Positions 44,078-52,680 are shown, counted from the stretch's first letter. The stretch: DNA of 54,916 nt from SAR92 bacterium MED-G29 (GCA_002457245.1 NTJY01000003.1:1-54916), one strand, 5' to 3'. Notes: a model not told the origin generated them from the letters alone. Translations and numbers: made by a program.

Positions 44078-45781
44078 ATGAGTATTTATTTGCAGCACTT
44101 TGCCCTCCAGCAAGAGCCTTTCTCGATTGTTCCCGATCCTGGGTTTCTATATCCAAGCCATCAACATCGCCAAGCAGTAGCCCATCTCAAATATGGACTC
44201 GACCGAGAGGGTGGTTTTATCCTTCTCACAGGGGAAGTTGGTACAGGGAAAACTACTCTCACTCGAACCATGCTGCAGCGTATCCCCGCCCACGTAAGGG
44301 TAGCTTACGTACTAAATAGCAAGCTCAATGAAACTGATTTGTTGGCCAGCATTTGTGATGAATTGGAGATTAGCCTCCCAAAAGCAGTTGATCTTTCCTT
44401 CTCAAAGATATGTATTGACGCACTCAATCACAATTTACTTGAAAGTCATGCCGAAGGTAAGAAAACTCTCATTGTTATTGAGGAAGCACAAAACCTCAGT
44501 GATGAGGTCTTGGAGACACTTAGATTATTAAGTAATCTAGAGACCAATACCCATAAATTACTACATATTTTGTTAGTGGGTCAGCCCGAACTCGTTGAGA
44601 TACTTAGCAAACAGAACTTGCGTCAGTTGAATCAACGGGTTGTCTCACGATTTCATCTCTTACCCCTCGATAAGGCAGAAGTTTCTAATTACATTAACCA
44701 CCGGCTTCATCATGCTGGGGCATCTGGTGCTTTGTTTGATGCTAAAAGTATCAATATCATTTATAGATTAACAAAGGGAGTACCTAGGCTGATCAATTTG
44801 ATTTGTCATCAAGCTCTATTAGCAGCGTATTCCCTAGGTTTAAAATCTATATCAGCAAGCCTAGTCAGGGATGCTGCGATTGAGATTCTGGAGGGTTTAG
44901 AAACTTCTCCATCTAATAGAAAGCGTATTTTGATCTTGCTCTTAATAGGCTTTTTAGTTGCTGCGATCTTCACCATTACGTCGCTAAAACATCCTTTCTC
45001 AGATCATATAAATTTATATTTTTCTAAATCCGAAATCGAAAATTCCACCAAAGATGTCATTTTGAGAGATAGTCAGGGCCCCGTCGAGTCGATCCCAAAT
45101 AACACTATTATTGAGCAATTTAATCCTATTCAGATTGATGCTGAAGGCAACTCTGGTAATTTATTAGTTACCAGCGATATAAAGGAAGTGAAACTACTTA
45201 AGCCTTTTGATAGCCTTTTAGAATTGTGGGGTCTAAGATCATCTGAAATCTATACTTTTGATGAGTTCTCGGCGTTTGCTCTAGATTCAGGATTGAGAGT
45301 CGAGCGTATTGGCGATGGGACAATAAATAACTTAGTCACTATCGATCGTCCAGGATTAGCTCTTATCAAAACAGATGTTGGAATTTCGAGAAGTCGGCTT
45401 GTAATAGGGATCGAAAAAGGCATAGTCAGCCTGATTGTTAATGGTGAAGTTCAGAACTTTGATTATGAAACATTCACCAATTTGTGGTCAGGTAGCTTTG
45501 TTTATCTTTGGAGGCCGCCGCCCGCATTCGAAATTCTTCAAGTAGATGATGTTAATCAAGCCGCTATTATTTGGTTACAAGATAAGCTCAGTTTGGTTAA
45601 TGTTAGTGAGAGCCGATTGATTACAGGGGGACGGTATACGGCGGAGGTACAAGCACAAATTATGCAGTTCCAAAATCAACAGAATATTCTTTCCGATGGT
45701 ATTGTGGGCCGTCAGACTCTTATGCGTTTAAATCAGATTACAGATCAAAATATCCCTACTTTAGGAATCAATGGTAGCTAA
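44078..45781 (+). CDS. gspA: Type II secretion assembly ATPase GspA (ExeA-like)
   Basis: GspA/ExeA works with GspB to open peptidoglycan and place the secretin. The 567-residue protein has a cytoplasmic AAA domain with Walker A TGEVGTGKTT (51-60), Walker B KTLIVIEEAQNL (129-140) and sensor-region VGQPELVEIL. A membrane helix follows (ILILLLIGFLVAAIFTIT, about 284-302), then a periplasmic part. It ends in a peptidoglycan-binding domain (AAIIWLQDKLSLV to DGIVGRQTLMRL). It lies nine bases after gspD and one base before gspB. Confidence 0.92.
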   Translation: MSIYLQHFALQQEPFSIVPDPGFLYPSHQHRQAVAHLKYGLDREGGFILLTGEVGTGKTTLTRTMLQRIPAHVRVAYVLNSKLNETDLLASICDELEISLPKAVDLSFSKICIDALNHNLLESHAEGKKTLIVIEEAQNLSDEVLETLRLLSNLETNTHKLLHILLVGQPELVEILSKQNLRQLNQRVVSRFHLLPLDKAEVSNYINHRLHHAGASGALFDAKSINIIYRLTKGVPRLINLICHQALLAAYSLGLKSISASLVRDAAIEILEGLETSPSNRKRILILLLIGFLVAAIFTITSLKHPFSDHINLYFSKSEIENSTKDVILRDSQGPVESIPNNTIIEQFNPIQIDAEGNSGNLLVTSDIKEVKLLKPFDSLLELWGLRSSEIYTFDEFSAFALDSGLRVERIGDGTINNLVTIDRPGLALIKTDVGISRSRLVIGIEKGIVSLIVNGEVQNFDYETFTNLWSGSFVYLWRPPPAFEILQVDDVNQAAIIWLQDKLSLVNVSESRLITGGRYTAEVQAQIMQFQNQQNILSDGIVGRQTLMRLNQITDQNIPTLGINGS

Positions 45782-46324
45782 ATGTCCTATATTCTTGATG
45801 CCCTAAAGAAAGCTGAGCGAGATAGGCTCCGCGATGATCCCCAGAGACTGGACGATTTTACTAGTGCTGCATGGGACCCCTATCAACCAATTAAAACAAA
45901 AAAATCAGCTTCTAAAGCTATGGTTGTTTTGGTAATTATTGCCACTTGTTTGTTATTTGCTTTCTATAGCACTGGAGGGTTTAGATTATTCCATTCGCAG
46001 GATAAAACAACTGATGACTTAAGTTTGGATTTGAGTATCGATAAACAAAAAACAACTGAGAAAATTCAAGTGGAAGCTGAACGATCGTCTGAACCTCCAG
46101 TTGAAATTGAAGTGGAGGCTAATCAAGTAGTTTTGGAGCCTGACTTTGTTATAGCTGGGCATATGTTTATCAAGCAAGCCTCATCCTCTAACAGATTATT
46201 TATTGGAGATAGTAGTTATAAAGCGGGCGACATGTTGGATACTAATTGGATGCTGATCGCTATAAACGCAGATAATTTTGTTGTTCAGGCGCAAACAAGA
46301 GTTGAAATTATTGCATATCGCTAG
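45782..46324 (+). CDS. gspB: Type II secretion assembly protein GspB (ExeB-like)
   Basis: The 180-residue protein starts MSYILDALKKAERDRLRDDP, the signature of GspB/ExeB N-termini. It has one membrane helix (AMVVLVIIATCLLFAFYSTG, about 46-65), a low-complexity Glu-rich periplasmic linker, and a C-terminal GspB domain (SSNRLFIGDSSYKAGDMLDT). It partners GspA. The stop TAG shares the palindrome CTAG with the stop of the convergent aceK. Confidence 0.9.
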   Translation: MSYILDALKKAERDRLRDDPQRLDDFTSAAWDPYQPIKTKKSASKAMVVLVIIATCLLFAFYSTGGFRLFHSQDKTTDDLSLDLSIDKQKTTEKIQVEAERSSEPPVEIEVEANQVVLEPDFVIAGHMFIKQASSSNRLFIGDSSYKAGDMLDTNWMLIAINADNFVVQAQTRVEIIAYR

Positions 46325-48090
46325 TCTGCAAAAACTTCAAGTTGAGAAATTTTTCCTCGATTAAATCGCTTGATTCTTCGATAGGGAAAAACATCTACCA
46401 CAAAGCCATCGCGTATTTGCGTTTGCAAACCAGTCCAGAAATCAACATCGTAGAGTTCGCTATGTATTTCTTCGAACATTTTTCTAGCCTTTATATTACC
46501 CGAGAAAAATAATCTGAATTCCTCAGGAAAGATATCGTCAGGGCCAACGGTATACCAAGTGCCAGACTGCATTTCTTCCTGTTCGGTTCTTGGTTGAGGA
46601 ATATGACGAAAATTGCAATCAGTGAGGGTTGCAATTTCATCGTAGTCATAGAACACCACTCGGCCATGACGAGTTACACCAAAGTTTTTTAGAGGCATAT
46701 CTCCTGGAAATATATTTGCAGCAGCAAGTTGCTTGATACAGTTCCCGTATTCCTCCATTGCATTTCTAATTTCTGAGTCATCAGCGCGCTCTAAAAATAT
46801 ATTTAGAGGCGTCATATAGCGTTCGGTATAGAGATGTCGGATTAGGATACCTTCATCTCGAATTTCTACTTGAGAGGGTGCTACCCTGAGTAACTCTTGC
46901 AGTAAATCATCCGAGAATCTGTCTAATGGAAAGATCAGATTATCAAACTCTTGAGTATCAGCCATACGACCAATGCGATCATAACGAGACACCAAGCGAT
47001 ATTTTTCTCTAACAATTTCATGCGTGACTTCTTTAGGCGGAGCAAATTTATCTTTGATAATTTTAAAAACAATATTGTATGACGGCAGGGTGAAAACAGA
47101 CATCACCATACCTTTTATCCCAGGTGCAACGATGAATTGATCATCAGAGTTATCAAGATGGCCTACTAGTTGCCTATAAAATTCAGTTTTTGCATGCTTA
47201 GGAAATCCAAGTGAATTATAAATTTCATAATCTAACTTATTGGGCATCAAGTTTTTTAAAAAGTGCGCATATTGATAAGGAAGTGGAGCATCTACCATGA
47301 AGTGGTTCCTGGTAAAGCTGAAAACCACACTCAGTTCATCTCCATTAAATAGCGCAGTGTCGACATAGAGTCCGCCATCCTCTGTATTTAGAATAACTAA
47401 AGCCATCGGAAATGTTTGGTCTCTATCAACAACTCTGCCGACCATATAGGCTGCCTTGCTGCGGTAAAAGGTAGATTCTAAAAGATCAAACTTAACATCT
47501 TTTGGGGAGCTTTTAATTTGAGGCGCAATTTCTTTATTAAACACTTCCATTACACAATCTAAGTCCAGCGACAGATCTTCCATGGGTAAGGAAAACTCAG
47601 CCTCCTCCAAGATACGCTTAAAAGTATCACGAAAATTTTCTCCCTCATAGCGCACATAGATACTGTACTCAGCCTCTGGAGCCTCAATTAGCTGAGATGA
47701 AATAACATAAACAATATCGTCACTGATCTTGTCATGATCATGAATATCACTGAAAACAGAATTGAAAAATGTCTCAGCAATTTCAAAGTTGGGGAAATTA
47801 AAAACTAATTGGGTATACGCTTTTTTAGCTTCACGCCAAAGTAGTAAATTCTCAAGATCTTTGTTAGTCACAATTCCAAGATATTTTACGGTTTGAGCAA
47901 CTTTATCTTTATAGAGTTCAAGTCTATCCACATTGGCATCTCTGACTCCTCGCCAGTCAGCCTTCTCAAAACGAGCTTTCGCAGTAAGTGTTGAATTCAA
48001 ATAGTCTGCAAAATAGCTTCTAAAACCATTTAAAATGGTCTTAGCCATGCGACGGGCAGTGGAGTTATGAATTAGTGGTTGCAGTGCCAT
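46321..48090 (-). CDS. aceK: Isocitrate dehydrogenase kinase/phosphatase
   Basis: AceK reversibly phosphorylates isocitrate dehydrogenase and so diverts carbon into the glyoxylate bypass on acetate or fatty acids. The 589-residue protein (E. coli 578) has an N-terminal regulatory domain, the glycine loop VAPGIKGMVMSVF (321-333), the ATP-binding Lys in IVFKIIKDKF (near 343), and GRVVFYDYDEIATLTDCNFR (about 475-495) with the metal-binding Asp. No aceA, aceB or icd gene is in the window. It lies six bases after the P-like gene, so it appears cotranscribed with replication genes, which is unusual. Confidence 0.95.
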   Translation of the reverse strand: MALQPLIHNSTARRMAKTILNGFRSYFADYLNSTLTAKARFEKADWRGVRDANVDRLELYKDKVAQTVKYLGIVTNKDLENLLLWREAKKAYTQLVFNFPNFEIAETFFNSVFSDIHDHDKISDDIVYVISSQLIEAPEAEYSIYVRYEGENFRDTFKRILEEAEFSLPMEDLSLDLDCVMEVFNKEIAPQIKSSPKDVKFDLLESTFYRSKAAYMVGRVVDRDQTFPMALVILNTEDGGLYVDTALFNGDELSVVFSFTRNHFMVDAPLPYQYAHFLKNLMPNKLDYEIYNSLGFPKHAKTEFYRQLVGHLDNSDDQFIVAPGIKGMVMSVFTLPSYNIVFKIIKDKFAPPKEVTHEIVREKYRLVSRYDRIGRMADTQEFDNLIFPLDRFSDDLLQELLRVAPSQVEIRDEGILIRHLYTERYMTPLNIFLERADDSEIRNAMEEYGNCIKQLAAANIFPGDMPLKNFGVTRHGRVVFYDYDEIATLTDCNFRHIPQPRTEQEEMQSGTWYTVGPDDIFPEEFRLFFSGNIKARKMFEEIHSELYDVDFWTGLQTQIRDGFVVDVFPYRRIKRFNRGKISQLEVFAD

Positions 48091-48096
48091 ATATAA

Positions 48097-48759
48097 CTAG
48101 TTCAGTAGCTCTTTTAAATGCTGAATCTGCTGTTGATTGTGTTTCTTAGATGCTGGAAGGGCTTCAAGTTCAGGTGTCTCATTTGAAGCTTCAACTGCAA
48201 ACTTCTCCCCCATTAGAATTCGATCACAATACTGTTGATAAATATCACTAAAAATAGGCAGCACCTTAGACTCTGTTTCATTTGCTAAGAGGTGCCAACT
48301 TACATCTCTTCCAGCAAGATAAACTATTGGATGAGACCAGTGCTGTTCAGTTTTAGGGCTAGGCAAGTTACACGCCTCCTGATAGGCCTTCCTGATTGTG
48401 GGGATATTAGGAGGCATTCCTACGTGACGGCAAGCATTAAGCATTTTGTTTAGTGTTGGTAAATAGTCGCTCTCAGCAATTATCTTTTCCGCCGCATTAC
48501 AAATTGTGAGTGGAGAAAAATGCTTTAACTTCTTACACCAAAGATTCTTTGCTAAATCTTCAGAATTTGTTGTATCACCGAAGGCGCTATAGTATTGATT
48601 GTGATAATTGACCTGAAACAGAGCAAAAGTCTGGTTAATAGCATCTATCATTTCAGGCGATGTTTTGGGCTCTTTATGATGCCCAGCTGCGGTCGGAGAG
48701 CTTTTCGATGATGCTGCGATCTCTGATGCGACCTTTTGAATGTCTTTGCTGTTTGCCAT
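48097..48759 (-). CDS. Replication protein P-like (lambda P family) protein
   Basis: The 220-residue protein has a Ser/Ala/Lys-rich, probably disordered start (1-36) and then a domain resembling phage lambda replication protein P: FALFQVNYHNQYYSAFGDT (46-63), KNLWCKKLKHFSPLTICNAA (71-90), ESDYLPTLNKMLNACR (96-111) and EQHWSHPIVYLAGRDVSWHL (138-157). Lambda P binds DnaB helicase and delivers it to the origin. The gene is chromosomal, with no phage genes nearby. ATG 48759 has only a weak GGA upstream and lies within the DnaT-like gene; an alternative ATG at 48651 would skip the disordered part and leave no overlap. Family assignment is from memory of the motif pattern. Confidence 0.75.
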   Translation of the reverse strand: MANSKDIQKVASEIAASSKSSPTAAGHHKEPKTSPEMIDAINQTFALFQVNYHNQYYSAFGDTTNSEDLAKNLWCKKLKHFSPLTICNAAEKIIAESDYLPTLNKMLNACRHVGMPPNIPTIRKAYQEACNLPSPKTEQHWSHPIVYLAGRDVSWHLLANETESKVLPIFSDIYQQYCDRILMGEKFAVEASNETPELEALPASKKHNQQQIQHLKELLN

Positions 48760-49792
48760 TTGAATTTTCCATGACTAGTTTACTTTGATATGCCCACTGG
48801 CGTTTTACATATTGCAAGAATTTGGTGCTCCAAGAGCACTGAGCTGAACCATTCTCTTGCCAATATAGAATAAATTCTGGAAGGGTTTTTTCAGCAAAAG
48901 GACGACCAATATTGGCCATCTGCAAAACGTCGTATACCGCTTCTTTTGGCCTCCACTGAGCATTAATGATTTTAGGCATGGTATCTTGGTCCATTATTCC
49001 AGTGAAAAACTGCCACTGGCGTCTAACATGATGAATAAATTTCGAATCCCATGTACTTGAAACGTCACCTCGATCTCGCCAATACAGGATAAATTCTGGG
49101 ATGGCATCTTCCACAAAGTTTTTATTAATACCACCTTTTATTGTAAGTATATCTAATGCATCACTAGATGGTTGCCACTGATCTGTGACAGAGATCTCTT
49201 TACGTCTCCGATTATTTAGCGTCTCCTCCTGCTGCCATTGACGCCAAACTTCCTTAATAAATTTTGATTCCCAACTGTGACGAGGAACATTTCGCTCGTT
49301 CCAGTAAGCCACAAACTGAGGAATTTGTTGAAGTGCGAATTCTTTAGTAACACCAAGTTGAGATAACTGCCTGAGGGCATCTTGACTAGGCTGCCAATTC
49401 ACGCCAATTGTTTTTGCAGAGTTTGGCTTTGTAGTAGAGACAGTTTTACTAAAAGCATTCTGGTTGGCTAAACTTCTCGGCTCAATTTTAGTTCTTTCGT
49501 TGAAAGCGAAGCGAAAATCTTGGTTTGAAGAAAAAGGACCACCGCCTATTAAAAGCAGCCCCTTCTCATGTAGGCTTGATGAATATCGTCTAATATCTTC
49601 TTCCTCCCAAAATGGAGTAAGAGACAGTATCCTCTGAGAAGATACAGTGGTCCAGTCATAGCCATTACTACTTACCGCTGTGCTATGTGACACACACTCT
49701 TGAAGTAAGTGCAATAATATTGCCTCCTCAAGACCAATTGTGGAAGCAAGAGTTGGAGAGATGACTAATGGTTTTTCTGGGATTACTGACAT
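48674..49792 (-). CDS. DnaT-like protein with three tandem ssDNA-binding-type domains
   Basis: The 372-residue protein has an N-terminal winged-helix-like region (LASTIGLEEAILLHLLQ, PFWEEEDIRRYSSSLHEKGL; about 12-85). Three copies of a 54-55-residue domain follow at 133-186, 206-260 and 280-333. Each begins WQPS/WRP, has IPEFxxYWxERG in the middle, and ends SKFIxxVxRQW. This is the pattern of the C-terminal DnaT (primosomal protein I) ssDNA-binding domain, present once in E. coli DnaT. The tail is basic. It overlaps the P-like gene by 86 bases in another frame. A role in helicase loading or replication restart is inferred from the domains and the partner. Confidence 0.8.
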   Translation of the reverse strand: MSVIPEKPLVISPTLASTIGLEEAILLHLLQECVSHSTAVSSNGYDWTTVSSQRILSLTPFWEEEDIRRYSSSLHEKGLLLIGGGPFSSNQDFRFAFNERTKIEPRSLANQNAFSKTVSTTKPNSAKTIGVNWQPSQDALRQLSQLGVTKEFALQQIPQFVAYWNERNVPRHSWESKFIKEVWRQWQQEETLNNRRRKEISVTDQWQPSSDALDILTIKGGINKNFVEDAIPEFILYWRDRGDVSSTWDSKFIHHVRRQWQFFTGIMDQDTMPKIINAQWRPKEAVYDVLQMANIGRPFAEKTLPEFILYWQENGSAQCSWSTKFLQYVKRQWAYQSKLVMENSNGKQQRHSKGRIRDRSIIEKLSDRSWAS

Positions 49793-49864
49793 ACTAATAC
49801 TCTATCAGAAACCTAGAGGATGAACGAGATAAAGATAGATTTACCTAGACTTATCATTTAAAAG

Positions 49865-49887
49865 ATAACATCGATCAGACTGATGTT
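49865..49887. repeat. Inverted repeat in the DnaT-like / racemase spacer
   Basis: taacatc (49865-49871) and gatgtta (49881-49887) are perfect inverted copies 9 bases apart. A second dyad, atcag-a-ctgat, is nested at 49873-49883. The 161-base divergent spacer contains no strong consensus promoter on either strand. The dyad could be an operator for either gene. It has no T-run and is not a terminator. Confidence 0.4.
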
Positions 49888-49953
49888 AGTATTGTGGTCA
49901 GCAATTTAAATCGGTATTTAGCTCTTTTATTTAAGATACATGAGGGTAAGTCA

Positions 49954-51090
49954 ATGGGGCCACTGGCAGGAATTAAAGTTATTGAAATGAAAGGTATTGG
50001 GCCAGGACCATATGGAGGGCAAATTTTGGCTGATCTTGGTGCAGAAGTCATAGTAGTTGAGAGGGCATCTAGGCCAAATTCCATTGCTCCGCCCTCCAAT
50101 AGTGACGTTAATTCACGCGGGAAAAGAAGTATTGCGTTAGATTTAAAAAATCCAATGGGAATTGAAACGCTGCTCAAACTAGTAGAGAAGGCTGATGTAA
50201 TTTTTGAAGGAAATCGTCCTGGTGTTGCTGAACGTCTGGGCTTTGGACCAGATATATGCTTAAAGAGAAATCCTGCAATAGTCTATGGTCGAATGACCGG
50301 GTGGGGTCAAACAGGGCCATTGGCTAACTCAGCAGGCCATGACTACAACTACATTTCCATAACGGGAGCTGCCGCAGCAATTGGTACTAAAAACCAGCCA
50401 ATTCTCCCGTTGAATTTGGTGGGAGACTATGCCGGAGGGAGTATGTTCTTGGTCATTGGTATTCTCTCGGCATTACTCGAAGTAAAGGTCTCTGGCAAAG
50501 GCCAAGTGATTGATAGTGCCATTACTGATGGGTCTGCCCATCTAATGAGCATGTTGTACACGTTTAGTAAGGCAGGATTATGGCGTAATGTAAGAGAGAG
50601 TAATCTGCTCGATGGAGGCGCTCCTTATTATCGTCCATATGAAACTGCTGATGGTAAGCATGTCTCCGTTGGCGCCATAGAGTCTAAATTTTTTGCACAA
50701 CTAATTACTCTGTTGGGCCTTTCTAAAGAATTTATTGAGGATCAAAATAATTTTGAAAGGTGGCCGGAGATGCGTTTAGCTCTTGAGGCAACATTCAAAA
50801 CTAAAACGCGCGATCAGTGGGTCGAAATTTTCGAAGGCACTGATGCATGTGTTATGGGCATCATTGATTTTACTGAGGCAGTCGAGCACCCTCATAATAA
50901 AGCAAGAAATACTTACATTAAGATCAATGGGCAAAGCCAGCCGGCACCAGCGCCTAAATTCAGTCGAACGAGTTGTGATATACCATCTGCTCCGCCAGCT
51001 GAGGGAGCTGATACTAAGGCGGTTCTGTCCGATTGGGGGTTTGATCAGAATTCCATTGATGACCTTGAGAAAAATATCGTTTTTAACTGA
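49954..51090 (+). CDS. Alpha-methylacyl-CoA racemase (CoA-transferase family III)
   Basis: The enzyme should interconvert (2R)- and (2S)-methylacyl-CoA in branched-chain lipid or sterol side-chain degradation. The 378-residue protein starts MGPLAGIKVIEMKGIGPGPY and aligns along its length with human AMACR and bacterial MCR. The catalytic pair is visible as H129 (SAGHDYNY) and D158 (LVGDYAGG). GTDACVMGIIDFTEAVEHPHN and LDGGAPYYRPYETADGK are further family marks that favour racemase over CaiB transferases. ATG 49954 has gaggg 7 bases upstream; the frame is open for 20 more codons without a better site. No other beta-oxidation gene is adjacent. Confidence 0.88.
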   Translation: MGPLAGIKVIEMKGIGPGPYGGQILADLGAEVIVVERASRPNSIAPPSNSDVNSRGKRSIALDLKNPMGIETLLKLVEKADVIFEGNRPGVAERLGFGPDICLKRNPAIVYGRMTGWGQTGPLANSAGHDYNYISITGAAAAIGTKNQPILPLNLVGDYAGGSMFLVIGILSALLEVKVSGKGQVIDSAITDGSAHLMSMLYTFSKAGLWRNVRESNLLDGGAPYYRPYETADGKHVSVGAIESKFFAQLITLLGLSKEFIEDQNNFERWPEMRLALEATFKTKTRDQWVEIFEGTDACVMGIIDFTEAVEHPHNKARNTYIKINGQSQPAPAPKFSRTSCDIPSAPPAEGADTKAVLSDWGFDQNSIDDLEKNIVFN

Positions 51091-51116
51091 CAAACCGGTT
51101 AAAAATACCTTATACT
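51087..51116 (+). promoter_or_regulatory. Promoter of radA
   Basis: CTGACA (51087-51092) and TATACT (51111-51116) are spaced by 18 bases, overlapping the stop codon of the racemase gene. It ends 42 bases before the radA ATG. Confidence 0.5.
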
Positions 51117-51158
51117 GTATAAAAAACCAGTAATTTAAAAGTATAAAAATATAGGTTA

Positions 51159-52538
51159 ATGAGTCACGTGGCAACTAAAACGAAGGTAGCTTTTGTCTGT
51201 AATAATTGTGGTGCTGATTACAGGAAATGGCAGGGCCAATGTTCCGAATGCAATGCTTGGAATTCTCTCTCAGAAGTACGCTTGGGTAATGCTTCTCGGG
51301 GTACAATTTTGAGGCCAGGTTTTGCTGGTGATGTTGATAGTGCTGTAAAGACCCTAGCTAATATTGAGCTTGATGAAATACCCAGGATTACTTCAGGCAC
51401 AGGCGAGTTTGATTTAGTCTTGGGCGGTGGATTTGTCCCCGGATCGTGTGTACTTTTAGGTGGTGAACCTGGGGCTGGTAAAAGCACTGTGTTGCTGCAA
51501 ACGCTGTGTGCTATGTCGGATAGCAATCCAGCACTCTATGTGACGGGAGAGGAGTCGCCCCAGCAGGTAGCTATGCGAGCAAACCGTTTGGGTCTCCCTA
51601 ATCAGAAATTGGAGATTATGGCAGAGACTTCGGTCGAGACGGTTTGTTCCATAGCCGAAAAAAAGAAACCAAAAATTCTAGTTATTGACTCTATTCAAGT
51701 CATGCATATTGACGAGGTATCTTCAGCGCCTGGCAGTGTTTCTCAAGTAAGAGAGAGTGCGGCGATGCTCGTGAGATTTGCAAAGCAAACAGGTACTGTA
51801 TTGATTATGGTGGGCCATGTGACTAAAGATGGGTCTTTGGCTGGTCCAAAGGTTTTGGAGCACATGATTGATTGCTCCCTGATGCTCGAGGGATCAAGCG
51901 ATAGCCATTTTAGAACATTGCGAAGCACTAAGAATCGTTTTGGTGCTGTTAATGAACTTGGTGTTTTTGCTATGACGGATAAGGGATTGCGTGAGGTCCC
52001 AAATCCTTCGGCTATATTTCTGCAGCGCGGAGAAGAGGTTTCCTCTGGCAGTGTGGTTATGGTGATCTGGGAGGGTACGCGCCCACTATTAGTTGAGTTA
52101 CAAGCGCTAGTTGATGATAGCCACCTGGGTAATCCAAGAAGAGTCACCGTCGGTTTGGAGCACAACAGATTATCAATGCTTTTAGCTGTTTTACATCGGC
52201 ATGGCGGAATTATGGTGGGGGATCAGGACGTTTTTGTGAATGTTGTTGGTGGCGTTAAAGTTCTCGAGACCAGCGCTGATTTGGCACTTATCCTGTCGGT
52301 AATATCCAGCTTTAGAGATCGTCCTCTACCTAAAGATTTAGTGGTCTTCGGCGAGGTTGGTTTGGCTGGAGAAATTAGACCAGTAGCCAATGGCCAAGAG
52401 CGCTTGAGAGAGGCAGCAAAACATGGATTTAGTCGCGCTATTATTCCAGCTGGCAATATGCCAAAACAACCCATTAAAGGGATGACTATATTCCCCGTAA
52501 AGAAGATTACTGAAGCTCTGGATGCGCTATCTAACTAA
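51159..52538 (+). CDS. radA: DNA repair helicase RadA
   Basis: RadA is a RecA-like hexameric helicase that promotes branch migration in recombination. The 459-residue protein (E. coli 460) has the N-terminal C4 zinc finger (C14, C17, C28, C31), Walker A GEPGAGKST (102-110), the RadA-specific KNRFG motif (258-262), and a C-terminal Lon-protease-like domain without the catalytic Ser-Lys pair. The length and all motifs are complete. It follows the racemase gene by 68 bases, with its own promoter. Confidence 0.97.
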   Translation: MSHVATKTKVAFVCNNCGADYRKWQGQCSECNAWNSLSEVRLGNASRGTILRPGFAGDVDSAVKTLANIELDEIPRITSGTGEFDLVLGGGFVPGSCVLLGGEPGAGKSTVLLQTLCAMSDSNPALYVTGEESPQQVAMRANRLGLPNQKLEIMAETSVETVCSIAEKKKPKILVIDSIQVMHIDEVSSAPGSVSQVRESAAMLVRFAKQTGTVLIMVGHVTKDGSLAGPKVLEHMIDCSLMLEGSSDSHFRTLRSTKNRFGAVNELGVFAMTDKGLREVPNPSAIFLQRGEEVSSGSVVMVIWEGTRPLLVELQALVDDSHLGNPRRVTVGLEHNRLSMLLAVLHRHGGIMVGDQDVFVNVVGGVKVLETSADLALILSVISSFRDRPLPKDLVVFGEVGLAGEIRPVANGQERLREAAKHGFSRAIIPAGNMPKQPIKGMTIFPVKKITEALDALSN

Positions 52539-52651
52539 ATTTTTTACTGTTTTAGGTGCCGTACAAAATTCACATCATAGCCTCCTTTTATAATTTTAAA
52601 GTGGCATTCTCAATAAGTATCAGATAATTCTAAGCAACCCTTGAAAGTTGT

Positions 52652-52680
52652 TTGACTTACTCTAATGGCAAGGTTAGATT
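52652..52680 (+). promoter_or_regulatory. Promoter of the riboswitch-btuB transcript
   Basis: TTGACT (52652-52657) and TAGATT (52675-52680) are spaced by 17 bases. Transcription would start about 25-30 bases before the aptamer P1 stem. The 52539-52650 stretch after radA is AT-rich and shows no convincing terminator or gene. Confidence 0.7.

Noticed and set aside
48097..49792. Prophage remnant because of the lambda P-like protein
   Set aside because: No integrase, structural, lysis or repressor genes and no attachment repeats were found; the neighbours are core chromosomal genes with similar composition.
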